A stretch of DNA of 34,779 bases, taken from an uncultured Lachnospiraceae bacterium (GTDB taxonomy: Bacteria; Bacillota; Clostridia; Lachnospirales; Lachnospiraceae). Where the stretch lies: the NCBI GenBank assembly GCA_947626395.1, contig CANQRU010000038.1, forward strand, positions 1 to 34,779. The letters are read 5' to 3'. Made by a program: the position numbers and the translations under genes. This document shows positions 8,572 through 15,433 of the stretch, in pieces; position 1 is the first letter of the stretch; every line of letters starts with the position of its first letter. Below the pieces are notes generated by a model. That model ran no database searches. It saw nothing but the letters and a program-made list of their open reading frames with translations, and was not told the origin of the DNA.

Positions 8572-9363
8572 ATGAGCGTGCAGTTGTTGGACAAAACACG
8601 CAAAATTGGAAAATTGTTGCACAACAATAATTCCAATAAGGTTGTCTTCAACGACATCTGTAAAGTGCTGAGTGAGATCCTGGAGTCGAATATCCTGGTC
8701 ATCAGCAAGAAGGGAAAGGTTCTCGGCATCGGCACATGGCCCGGTGTGGAAGAGATCGAAGAACTGATCGGAGAGCATCTGGGAGGTTTTATCGACAAGC
8801 TCTTAAACGAGAGGCTGTTAAGCATCCTTTCCACCAAGGAAAACGTAAATCTCGCGACCCTGGGATTTACGGAGGAGAACGTGAAGAAATACCAGGCCAT
8901 CATCGCGCCCATCGACATCGCGGGAGAGCGCCTGGGCACCTTGTTCATCTATAAGATGGACTGCCAGTACAATATCGACGATATCATCCTCAGTGAGTAC
9001 GGAACTACCGTTGTCGGTCTCGAGATGCTTCGCTCGGTCAACGAGGAGAACGCGGAGGAGACCAGGAAAATACAGATCGTCAAATCAGCCATCGGGACGC
9101 TGTCCTTCTCAGAGCTGGAGGCGATCACCCACATTTTCGAAGAACTGGACGGCAACGAGGGCATCCTGGTGGCGTCGAAGATCGCGGACCGGGTGGGCAT
9201 TACCCGCTCGGTGATCGTGAACGCCCTGCGGAAGTTCGAGAGCGCGGGAGTGATCGAGTCACGGTCCTCCGGCATGAAGGGAACCTACATCAAGGTACTT
9301 AACGATGTGGTCTTCGACGAGCTGAAGCAGGTCAAGAACCCGGGAAACCGCAGCGTCAAGTAA
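8572..9363 (+). CDS. codY: GTP-sensing global transcriptional regulator CodY
   Basis: A 263-residue CodY, the usual length for this family. It represses or activates nitrogen, amino-acid and stationary-phase genes in response to branched-chain amino acids and, in many species, GTP. Residues 1-155 form the GAF ligand domain, beginning MSVQLLDKTRKIGKLL. The C-terminal winged helix contains the highly conserved ASKIADRVGITRSVIVNALR and the wing SGMKGTYIKVLN. The ATG at 8572 is chosen over the upstream ATG at 8533 because it gives the canonical N-terminus; AAAGGGG and GGAAG precede it. No convincing CodY box was found in its own promoter. Confidence 0.96.
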   Translation: MSVQLLDKTRKIGKLLHNNNSNKVVFNDICKVLSEILESNILVISKKGKVLGIGTWPGVEEIEELIGEHLGGFIDKLLNERLLSILSTKENVNLATLGFTEENVKKYQAIIAPIDIAGERLGTLFIYKMDCQYNIDDIILSEYGTTVVGLEMLRSVNEENAEETRKIQIVKSAIGTLSFSELEAITHIFEELDGNEGILVASKIADRVGITRSVIVNALRKFESAGVIESRSSGMKGTYIKVLNDVVFDELKQVKNPGNRSVK

Positions 9364-9381
9364 GATCGGAAATACAGCAGG

Positions 9382-9421
9382 AGATCATCCGTTTTCTTTT
9401 CGGAGAGCGGATGATCTTTTT
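9382..9421 (+). terminator. Terminator after codY
   Basis: AGATCATCCG (9382-9391) pairs with CGGATGATCT (9408-9417), followed by TTTTATTT. This is a clean ten-pair intrinsic terminator. Confidence 0.9.
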
Positions 9422-9423
9422 AT

Positions 9424-9452
9424 TTGCATTTTTCACAATTCCGCGGTATAGT
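9424..9452 (+). promoter_or_regulatory. Sigma-A promoter for the HD-domain gene
   Basis: TTGCAT (9424-9429), 17-bp spacer, TATAGT (9447-9452). It begins right after the T-run of the codY terminator, so the next operon starts here. Confidence 0.65.
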
Positions 9453-9486
9453 ATTATGGATTGTAAATATGACGGGAGCTGTGACG

Positions 9487-10848
9487 ATGCGCAGATACTA
9501 TGAGAGATATATCGACAACTTGGAACAGATACAAAAACTGATGCAGTTCCGCCCCGAACGAGGCCTGACGGAGGAGCGGATGGTCATGGAGATCCGGGAT
9601 AACGCCAGACAGCGCCATGAGATCTGCTGTGAGAATGACCGGCTGCTCGAGAGGATCCTTTTTAAGCGGGAACCCGGGGAGCTGGACGGTCAGGATATCG
9701 AGGAACTCTCGGAGTTCGCGGACAGGCTGTTTCTTAAGGAAGATGTTCTGGATACGGGAATCGCGCATTATATCCACCGGCTGCTTTTGGAACGCGCCAG
9801 ACAGATGCAGGACCGGGACCTTTATATCAGGGAACTGTATCAGGCCGGCTTTACGCTTCTTCATGTAAAGCCTATCGTACTCCACAGGGAGGTCAGGAAT
9901 CCGTTTCGGGATCAGATCACAGCGTATTTTGAAGAGGGCGCGTCCTATCTGGATCAGTATGACGAGATCGAAGACGAGCAGACAAGGAACTTTATCCTGC
10001 GCTGCTGCGAGAAAAGGGATGAGAAGGAATATCTGTATGTATTTCCGCAGGAGAGACGGCGGTGGTGGGAGGACGAAGACGTAAATTCCGAAAGAGAAGC
10101 GTTTGAAAAATACGTTCTCAGAGGGATCCTGACCTATCATCCGCCGACGTATGTGCATTCGCGGATGGTCGCCTGGATCGGGGAAAAGCTGTGCCGCCGG
10201 ATGGCTGAAATCATGCCGGGAAAGATGGCGGGGACCATGGGGCTTACTGATGCGGAAGCGGTAAGACAGGCGGAGGAGATGCTCGTTCGGTGCGTCTATG
10301 AAGGAGGACTCTGCCATGATCTGGGCAAGAGCCTCGTCCTGAATTATATCGGGCTTTACGGGCGGAAACTTCTGGACGAGGAATTCGCGTGCGTAAAACT
10401 GCACACGGTTCTGGGAAGCGCATTGCTGAGGGACGCCGGCTACGAGCCTCTGGCGCAGATCGCGCTGCATCACCATCAGTGGACGGATCAGAAGGGAGGA
10501 TATCCCTATCCGTGCGATCCCTGTCCGGAGGAATACCGGCTGCTGGTCGATATCGTCTCGGTGGCGGATTCCATGGATGCGGCGACGGACAATATCGGAC
10601 GCAGTTATGCCAGCGCGAAGACATTTGGAAAACTGGTGGAGGAACTGCACGAAGGCGCGGGAACCAGATACCGGGAAGAAGTGGTAAGCCTGTTTGACGA
10701 CGGGGATTTTTGCAGGGAAATGGAACAGGAGCTGATACTGCGCAGGCAGCAGATCTATTGTGAGATATACAGCATGACGCCGCAGGATGGAGGCTTTGAT
10801 GGAGGATATACGGGAGATCCGTGGGGAGAAGAAGAGGCTGCGGTCTGA
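9487..10848 (+). CDS. HD-domain (HD-GYP-like) protein
   Basis: A 453-residue cytosolic protein. The N-terminal 200 residues are helical and match nothing I recognise; repeated helical pairs suggest a TPR-like scaffold. The C-terminal half is an HD phosphohydrolase fold: HSRMV (His), GLCHDLGK (the HD pair), KLHTVLG, HHHQWTDQKGGYPY, and VADSMDAATD. The order HD...HH...GGYP...D follows the HD-GYP class, which cleaves cyclic di-GMP, though the GYP signature is only approximate. The ATG at 9487 is preferred since GGGAG lies at 9473-9477; an ATG at 9469 has no site. It overlaps the next gene by about 50 bp. Substrate is unproven. Confidence 0.75.
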   Translation: MRRYYERYIDNLEQIQKLMQFRPERGLTEERMVMEIRDNARQRHEICCENDRLLERILFKREPGELDGQDIEELSEFADRLFLKEDVLDTGIAHYIHRLLLERARQMQDRDLYIRELYQAGFTLLHVKPIVLHREVRNPFRDQITAYFEEGASYLDQYDEIEDEQTRNFILRCCEKRDEKEYLYVFPQERRRWWEDEDVNSEREAFEKYVLRGILTYHPPTYVHSRMVAWIGEKLCRRMAEIMPGKMAGTMGLTDAEAVRQAEEMLVRCVYEGGLCHDLGKSLVLNYIGLYGRKLLDEEFACVKLHTVLGSALLRDAGYEPLAQIALHHHQWTDQKGGYPYPCDPCPEEYRLLVDIVSVADSMDAATDNIGRSYASAKTFGKLVEELHEGAGTRYREEVVSLFDDGDFCREMEQELILRRQQIYCEIYSMTPQDGGFDGGYTGDPWGEEEAAV

Positions 10849-11458
10849 GATTCGAAGAAAACGCCGTGAACTGGGGGCGTCCTGCAGGAAGGAGGCAGAC
10901 GCGGCGATAGTAAAAAGACTGGAGGATATTAAGGCGTACCGGCAGGCGCGGACCGTATTCTGCTATGTGAGCGTGGCGGACGAGGTAGACACCGGAGAAC
11001 TGATCCGGAATATGCTGACGGCCGGAAAGCGCGTGGCGGTGCCCCGGTGCGGCGCCTGCGGAGAGGAAGATCCGTCAGGAACAGAGAAGGGCCGTATGGA
11101 AGCGTATGAGATAACATCTTTGGATGATCTGGAGCCGGGAATGTACGGAATACCAGAGCCGAAGGAGTATTGCCGCAGGATCCTTCCGACGGAGATCGAT
11201 CTCTGTATCGTTCCCTGTCTGTGCGTCGGTTCCGACGGCACGCGGCTTGGTTACGGCGGCGGGTACTATGACCGTTATCTGATCCGTATGAGGCCGGACG
11301 CGGTCTGCGCGGCTCTTTGCAGGGAGAACACCCAGGGAGCGGAACCGCCGGCGGAGCCCCATGACAGGCCGGTCGATATGGCGGTTACGGAGAACCGGGT
11401 CATAGTTTACAGACCTGATCTGGCGGATCACATTAATTTTTACGAATTTATCAAATAA
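10799..11458 (+). CDS. 5-formyltetrahydrofolate cyclo-ligase
   Basis: A 219-residue enzyme that converts 5-formyl-THF to 5,10-methenyl-THF using ATP, recycling the stored folate. The N-terminus has the basic helix KKRLRSEIRRKRREL, which positions ATP. The conserved glycine-rich signature RLGYGGGYYDRYL lies near residue 150, and the family's VPC(L) strand precedes it. The ATG at 10799 has ATGGAGG just upstream; the ATG at 10787 would add four residues and has a poorer site. The start lies within the end of the HD gene, so the two are translationally coupled. A segment near residues 80-100 (EEDPSGTEKGRMEA) is a hydrophilic loop insert. Confidence 0.92.
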   Translation: MEDIREIRGEKKRLRSEIRRKRRELGASCRKEADAAIVKRLEDIKAYRQARTVFCYVSVADEVDTGELIRNMLTAGKRVAVPRCGACGEEDPSGTEKGRMEAYEITSLDDLEPGMYGIPEPKEYCRRILPTEIDLCIVPCLCVGSDGTRLGYGGGYYDRYLIRMRPDAVCAALCRENTQGAEPPAEPHDRPVDMAVTENRVIVYRPDLADHINFYEFIK

Positions 11459-11461
11459 AGT

Positions 11462-11490
11462 TTGCCATCCGCTTATAAATTGGGTATAAT
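11462..11490 (+). promoter_or_regulatory. Sigma-A promoter of a candidate small RNA
   Basis: TTGCCA (11462-11467), 17-bp spacer, TATAAT (11485-11490). It starts three bases after the cyclo-ligase stop codon. Transcription from it would run into the folded segment at 11497-11600. Confidence 0.65.
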
Positions 11491-11496
11491 CGGAGC

Positions 11497-11600
11497 AGAA
11501 CCGATTCCCTCGCAGTCCGGGACTTCCGGGCTGATTCGCATAAAATCGGGCACAAAATCTGGTGCTTTAATGCGGCAAACTGCACAAATTAGCGGTTTTT
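11497..11600 (+). ncRNA. Candidate small structured RNA (about 105 nt)
   Basis: Downstream of a near-consensus promoter are three hairpins and a T-run with no open reading frame. Hairpin 1 pairs CCGATT (11501-11506) with AATCGG (11544-11549) around an inner CAG-CCGG/CCGG-CTG stem. Hairpin 2 pairs GCAC (11550-11553) with GTGC (11562-11565). Hairpin 3 pairs AAACTGC with GCGGTTT and runs into T's, as a terminator does. The next gene has its own promoter downstream. I do not recognise the family. Confidence 0.45.
11577..11600 (+). terminator. Terminator of the candidate small RNA
   Basis: AAACTGC (11577-11583) pairs with GCGGTTT (one G·U), giving GCGGTTTTTGG. The stem is seven pairs and modest in strength. 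Confidence 0.45.
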
Positions 11601-11619
11601 GGACAGGCTTCGTCAGGAT

Positions 11620-11648
11620 TTGACAAAAGAAAACAGATGTGTTATAAA
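11620..11648 (+). promoter_or_regulatory. Sigma-A promoter for the HPr-like gene
   Basis: TTGACA (11620-11625), 17-bp spacer, TATAAA (11643-11648), about 52 bp before the ATG. The -35 is perfect. Confidence 0.85.
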
Positions 11649-11700
11649 AGTCTTGGAAAGAATAAAACCATAATCGATCTTTCCGAAGGAGTCTGATATT

Positions 11701-11937
11701 ATGAAACAGAAACAGATCATGCTGCCTTCCCTGGAAGATGCCAAGGCATTTGTCACCGCCGCGATGAAATGTGATTTTGATGTGGATGTCTTCTACAACC
11801 GGATCACCATCGATGCCAAGTCTATTTTAGGCGTGCTGAGTCTGGATCTGACGAAAGTTCTGACTGTACGGTATAATGGTGAGAATGAGGAATTCGAGGC
11901 CTTCCTTGAGAAGCAGGCGGCCAAGAGAGTAGCATAG
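11701..11937 (+). CDS. HPr-fold protein lacking the phosphorylatable histidine
   Basis: A 78-residue protein with the HPr fold: MKQKQIMLPSLEDAKAFVTA and the second signature SILGVLSLDL, which matches the KSILGVMSL-type motif of HPr. The active-site histidine near residue 15 and the regulatory Ser46 context are not present in the usual form: Leu, Glu and Asp take the histidine region. It therefore probably cannot pass phosphate from PEP through the PTS. Such HPr-like orphans are common in Clostridia, with unknown function. It has its own consensus promoter, a GAAGGAG-type site and a strong terminator, so it is a single-gene, probably well-expressed transcript. Confidence 0.85.
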   Translation: MKQKQIMLPSLEDAKAFVTAAMKCDFDVDVFYNRITIDAKSILGVLSLDLTKVLTVRYNGENEEFEAFLEKQAAKRVA

Positions 11938-11957
11938 AAGATATATATTGCGGAAGC

Positions 11958-12001
11958 AGGAGGGAATTGTCTGATACATATCCGACAATTCCCTCCTTTT
12001 T
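11958..12001 (+). terminator. Terminator after the HPr-like gene
   Basis: AGGAGGGAATTGTC pairs with GACAATTCCCTCCT and is followed by TTTTT. A strong 14-pair intrinsic terminator. Confidence 0.93.
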
Positions 12002-12024
12002 GCGTGAGGCGAAGAGTTACAGCG

Positions 12025-12053
12025 ACCTCGAAAACGCGAAGCGTTTTCGAGGT
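12025..12053. repeat. Perfect 13-bp inverted repeat
   Basis: ACCTCGAAAACGC-gaa-GCGTTTTCGAGGT. It has no T-run, so it is not a usual terminator. It lies between the previous terminator and the helicase gene, in the region that should hold the helicase promoter, and could be an operator or a leader hairpin. Confidence 0.5.
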
Positions 12054-12137
12054 GACGCGTACCGCAGAGAACACCTCTAGTACTGTAATGGATCCCCCAA
12101 AAACAGACACCAGAAGGACAAGAAAGGAGCCGGACCG

Positions 12138-14624
12138 ATGGAAAAGAAGCAGACAGTCACAGATCCCCGCGTCATCCGCATCTCGGTCCGCGACCTGGTC
12201 GAGTTCGTCATGCGGGGCGGCGATATCGACAACCGGAGGCTTTCGGGCGCCGAGAAAGAAGCCATGCAGGCCGGGAGCCGCATCCACCGGAAGATCCAGC
12301 ACGGAAAGGGCGGCAGCTACCACGCCGAGGTAGTCATGAAGTATACGGTGGACGAGGGAGAGTTCGTGATCTCCCTGGAAGGCCGTGCCGACGGCGTGAT
12401 CATCGAGGACGACGGCGTTACGATCGATGAGATCAAAGGCGTCTATCTGGATATTGACCGGCTTACGGAGCCGGTGAAGGTGCATCTGGCCCAGGCCATG
12501 TGTTATGGCTATATGTACTGCGCGGATCAGGGACTTTCTGACATCACGGTCCAGGTAACCTACTGTAACCTGGAGACTGAGAATATACGTATCTTTGAAC
12601 AGGTTTACACCTTCGACGAGCTGAGCGTGTGGTTTGACGGCCTGATCCACGAATATGTGAAATGGGCCCGCTATCTCTATGAACATGCGATCAGCCGTGA
12701 CATCTCCCTGCGGGGGCTGGAATTCCCCTACGTCTACCGGGAAGGGCAGAAAGAACTGGCGGTATCGGTTTATAAAGCGATTGCCAGAAAGAGGAACCTG
12801 TTCATCCAGGCGCCCACCGGCGTGGGCAAGACCCTTTCGGTGGTCTATCCCGGACTGAAGGCCATGGGCGAAGGCCTGACGGAGAAGATCTTCTATCTGA
12901 CGGCCCGGACCATTACCAGAAGCGTGGCGGAGGAGACATTTTCCATCCTGAAGGACCGGGGGATGCACCTGAAGTCGGTGACGATCACGGCCAAGGAGAA
13001 GCTGTGCTTCCTGGAGAAGCCGTCCTGCAACCCGGATGACTGCCCTTACGCGAAGGGACATTTCGACCGGGTAAACGACGCGGTCTGGGATCTGCTCCAC
13101 CGGGAATTCGGGATCACACGGGAGCTGATCCTGCGTTACGCGGAAGAGTACCGGGTGTGCCCCTTCGAGTTCTGCCTGGATGTGAGCAGCTGGGTGGACG
13201 CGGTGATCTGCGACTACAATTACGTATTCGATCCGGATGTGCGGCTGAAGCGGTATTTCTCCGACGGCGTGGAGGGGGAGTATCTGTTCCTGGTGGACGA
13301 GGCCCATAATCTGGTGTCACGGGCGCGGGAGATGTACAGCGCCCCGCTTGTGAAGGAGGATGTGCTGCAGGCAAAGCGCCTTCTGGCCGGCAAAAGCCCG
13401 AAGGCGTGCCGGTATCTGGATCGGGTCAATAAACTGCTGCTTGCCATGAAGCGGGAGACAGAAGGCTATGTGGTGCATGAGGAGATCAACGCGCTGGCGG
13501 TGCTTCTCAATTCCCTGTACGGGGAGATGGAGAATTTCCTGGACGACAACCGGCAGTTTGAGGACCGGGAGCTGGTGCTGGATTTCTATTTTGAACTGCG
13601 CAGTTTCCTGATGGTATATGACAGGCTGGACGAGGCGTATACAATCTATTCGGAGATCCTTCCGGACGGGCGGTTTATGGTGAAGCTGTTCTGCATGAAT
13701 CCGGCCGGGAATCTGAAGGAGTGTCTGGAGAAAGGGCGCAGCACGATTTTCTTCTCGGCGACCCTTCTGCCGGTGAACTATTATAAGGAACTTTTGAGCG
13801 GAAACCTGGAGGACTACGCGGTCTACGCCGAGTCGCCGTTTCCGCGGGAGAACCGGCTGCTTCTGGTGGCGGATGATGTAAGCAGCCGGTACACCAGGAG
13901 AAATAAGCGGGAATTCGAGAAGGTGGCCGACTATATCCGGGCGGCGGTGTGCGGGAAGAAGGGAAATTACATGGTGTTCTTTCCGTCTTACGCCTATTTG
14001 AATGAAGTAGTGACCGTGTGGGAGGAGAAGGAGCGGGAGGCGGCTCAGACGGAAACCGGGGGAGCAGAGAGTTTTTCAGGGAACTCAGGCAACGCGGATG
14101 GAAAGACGTCATTTGGAGATGTGCGGCAGTGGATGGAGCCGGTCACCGTCGTCTGCCAGGACAGCCGCATGAACGAGGCGCAGAAGGAGGAATTTCTGCG
14201 TATGTTCGAGGAAGAGAGGGAGGAGTCGCTGGCGGCCTTCTGCGTCATGGGCGGCGTGTTCTCCGAGGGGATCGATCTGAAGGAGGAGCGTTTGATCGGC
14301 GCCATTGTGGTGGGCGCGGGACTGCCCATGGTCTGTACGGAGCAGGAACTTCTGAAGGCGTATTTCGACCGGCAGGAAAAGCGGGGATTTGACTACGCCT
14401 ACCAGTATCCGGGGATGAATAAGGTGCAGCAGGCGGCCGGCCGCGTGATCCGGACGATGGAGGACCGGGGCGTGATCCTTCTGCTCGACGATCGGTTCCT
14501 GCGGGACGAGTATCAGGCTCTTTTCCCGCGGGAATGGAGGCCGTTTTCGGTAGTGAACCGAAAGAATGTGGGACGGGCGATCGGGGAGTTCTGGGGGCAG
14601 GAGACGAAAAAGGAAATAGGATGA
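12138..14624 (+). CDS. PD-(D/E)XK nuclease fused to a DinG/XPD-like Fe-S helicase
   Basis: An 828-residue fusion. Residues 40-130 carry a RecB-type nuclease motif: GSRIH, GRADG (Asp85), DEIKG (Glu98, Lys100) and a QAMCYGY motif. From about residue 200 follows a superfamily 2 helicase of the Rad3/DinG class: FIQAPTGVGKT (Lys231), four Fe-S cysteines (Cys290, Cys297, Cys302, Cys341), DEAH at 387-390, and a C-terminal helicase domain with GGVFSEGIDL and QAAGRVIRT. This architecture suggests a role in repair of DNA ends or unusual structures; it is known in Clostridia as a helicase with no assigned pathway. The ATG has AAAGGAG upstream. A Gly/Ser/Glu-rich stretch near residues 632-655 looks like a loop insertion. 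Confidence 0.88.
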   Translation: MEKKQTVTDPRVIRISVRDLVEFVMRGGDIDNRRLSGAEKEAMQAGSRIHRKIQHGKGGSYHAEVVMKYTVDEGEFVISLEGRADGVIIEDDGVTIDEIKGVYLDIDRLTEPVKVHLAQAMCYGYMYCADQGLSDITVQVTYCNLETENIRIFEQVYTFDELSVWFDGLIHEYVKWARYLYEHAISRDISLRGLEFPYVYREGQKELAVSVYKAIARKRNLFIQAPTGVGKTLSVVYPGLKAMGEGLTEKIFYLTARTITRSVAEETFSILKDRGMHLKSVTITAKEKLCFLEKPSCNPDDCPYAKGHFDRVNDAVWDLLHREFGITRELILRYAEEYRVCPFEFCLDVSSWVDAVICDYNYVFDPDVRLKRYFSDGVEGEYLFLVDEAHNLVSRAREMYSAPLVKEDVLQAKRLLAGKSPKACRYLDRVNKLLLAMKRETEGYVVHEEINALAVLLNSLYGEMENFLDDNRQFEDRELVLDFYFELRSFLMVYDRLDEAYTIYSEILPDGRFMVKLFCMNPAGNLKECLEKGRSTIFFSATLLPVNYYKELLSGNLEDYAVYAESPFPRENRLLLVADDVSSRYTRRNKREFEKVADYIRAAVCGKKGNYMVFFPSYAYLNEVVTVWEEKEREAAQTETGGAESFSGNSGNADGKTSFGDVRQWMEPVTVVCQDSRMNEAQKEEFLRMFEEEREESLAAFCVMGGVFSEGIDLKEERLIGAIVVGAGLPMVCTEQELLKAYFDRQEKRGFDYAYQYPGMNKVQQAAGRVIRTMEDRGVILLLDDRFLRDEYQALFPREWRPFSVVNRKNVGRAIGEFWGQETKKEIG

Positions 14625-14655
14625 CAGAGTCGGAAATCAGAGAGGAGAGAATATC

Positions 14656-15300
14656 GTGAAGGACTATGACATTTTCCAGATGTATGTAAATGAAATGTCC
14701 GAGATCAGGGCGTGCGATGCGGAGGAAAATGCCGTTCTCGCGCGGAAAGCGGCAGAAGGAGACGACGCGGCGAAGAGCCGTCTGATCGAGGGAAATCTGA
14801 AGTACGTTCTGGAACTGAGCCGGGATTTCGTGGGAAGCGGCGTGCCGGCTTCCGATCTGGTGCAGGAGGCCAATATGGCGCTTCTGATGGCGGTGGATGA
14901 GTATGATCCGGCGGAAAGCGGAGATGAGGATGCGGCCCGAGATTCCGCGAAGATATTGGCGGATGCGGCACGAGATTCAGCGGAAATTCTGGTGGATACT
15001 GCCCTGGATTCCGTGGAAATGCCGGCGGATACCGCCGGACAGTTCGAGAAATTCCTGGCGGAACGGGTGAAGACGGCGCTGACAGCGGCCATTGATGAAC
15101 ATAAAGCCCAGAAAAAGATCGGAAAGAAGGTGCTGGACCGGGTGAATCTGCTCCAGGATGTCTCCAGACAGATGGCCGAGGAACTGGGCCGCGAAGCCAC
15201 GGTACCGGAACTGGCGCAGCGGCTTAAGATGACCGAAGAAGAAGTGAAGGACATCATGAAGGTGGCTCTGGACGCGCTGAAGGCGTTAGGAGAGGACTGA
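14656..15300 (+). CDS. Sigma-factor-like protein lacking regions 2.3-2.4 and 4
   Basis: A 214-residue protein that begins like a primary-type sigma: DIFQMYVNEMSEI (like region 1.2), then ARKAAEGDDAAKSRLIEGNLKYVLELSRDF and DLVQEANMALLMAVDEYDP (regions 2.1-2.2, core RNA polymerase contact). The segment that would recognise the -10 element is missing; in its place is an acidic linker with a tandem 11-residue repeat (residues 93-125). A region-3-like helical part follows (NLLQDVSRQMAEELGREATVPELAQRLKMTEEEVKDIM). No region 4 is present. It may bind core polymerase without recognising promoters, or act as a truncated regulator. GTG start, with GAGAGGAGAG upstream. It lies 31 bp after the helicase, so they may be cotranscribed. 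Confidence 0.75.
   Translation: MKDYDIFQMYVNEMSEIRACDAEENAVLARKAAEGDDAAKSRLIEGNLKYVLELSRDFVGSGVPASDLVQEANMALLMAVDEYDPAESGDEDAARDSAKILADAARDSAEILVDTALDSVEMPADTAGQFEKFLAERVKTALTAAIDEHKAQKKIGKKVLDRVNLLQDVSRQMAEELGREATVPELAQRLKMTEEEVKDIMKVALDALKALGED
14932..15030 (+). repeat. Three tandem 33-bp repeats inside the sigma-like gene
   Basis: Three copies of a 33-bp unit encode AARDSAKILAD, AARDSAEILVD and TALDSVEMPAD, with a partial fourth beginning TAG. Copies 1 and 2 are nearly identical; copy 3 is diverged. Eleven-residue periodicity fits a regular amphipathic helix. Confidence 0.9.
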
Positions 15301-15306
15301 GCTTCC

Positions 15307-15344
15307 ATTTTGTTGTACTTTTGTTGTACGCGGTTCGTTATAAT
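15307..15344 (+). promoter_or_regulatory. Possible promoter with an 11-bp direct repeat
   Basis: Two copies of TTTTGTTGTAC lie end to end (15308-15329), followed by TATAAT at 15339-15344. The spacing to a good -35 is off: TTGTAC is either 20 or 9 bp away. The repeat may be an activator or repressor site for the 598-aa gene. Confidence 0.4.
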
Positions 15345-15433
15345 CAGATCAGATAACAGAAGCCGGACTGTCCCGGAAACGGTTCCGCGGCGGCAGTCCC
15401 TGATTTGAGCCGAAATGGCAAAGGAGAGATAAA

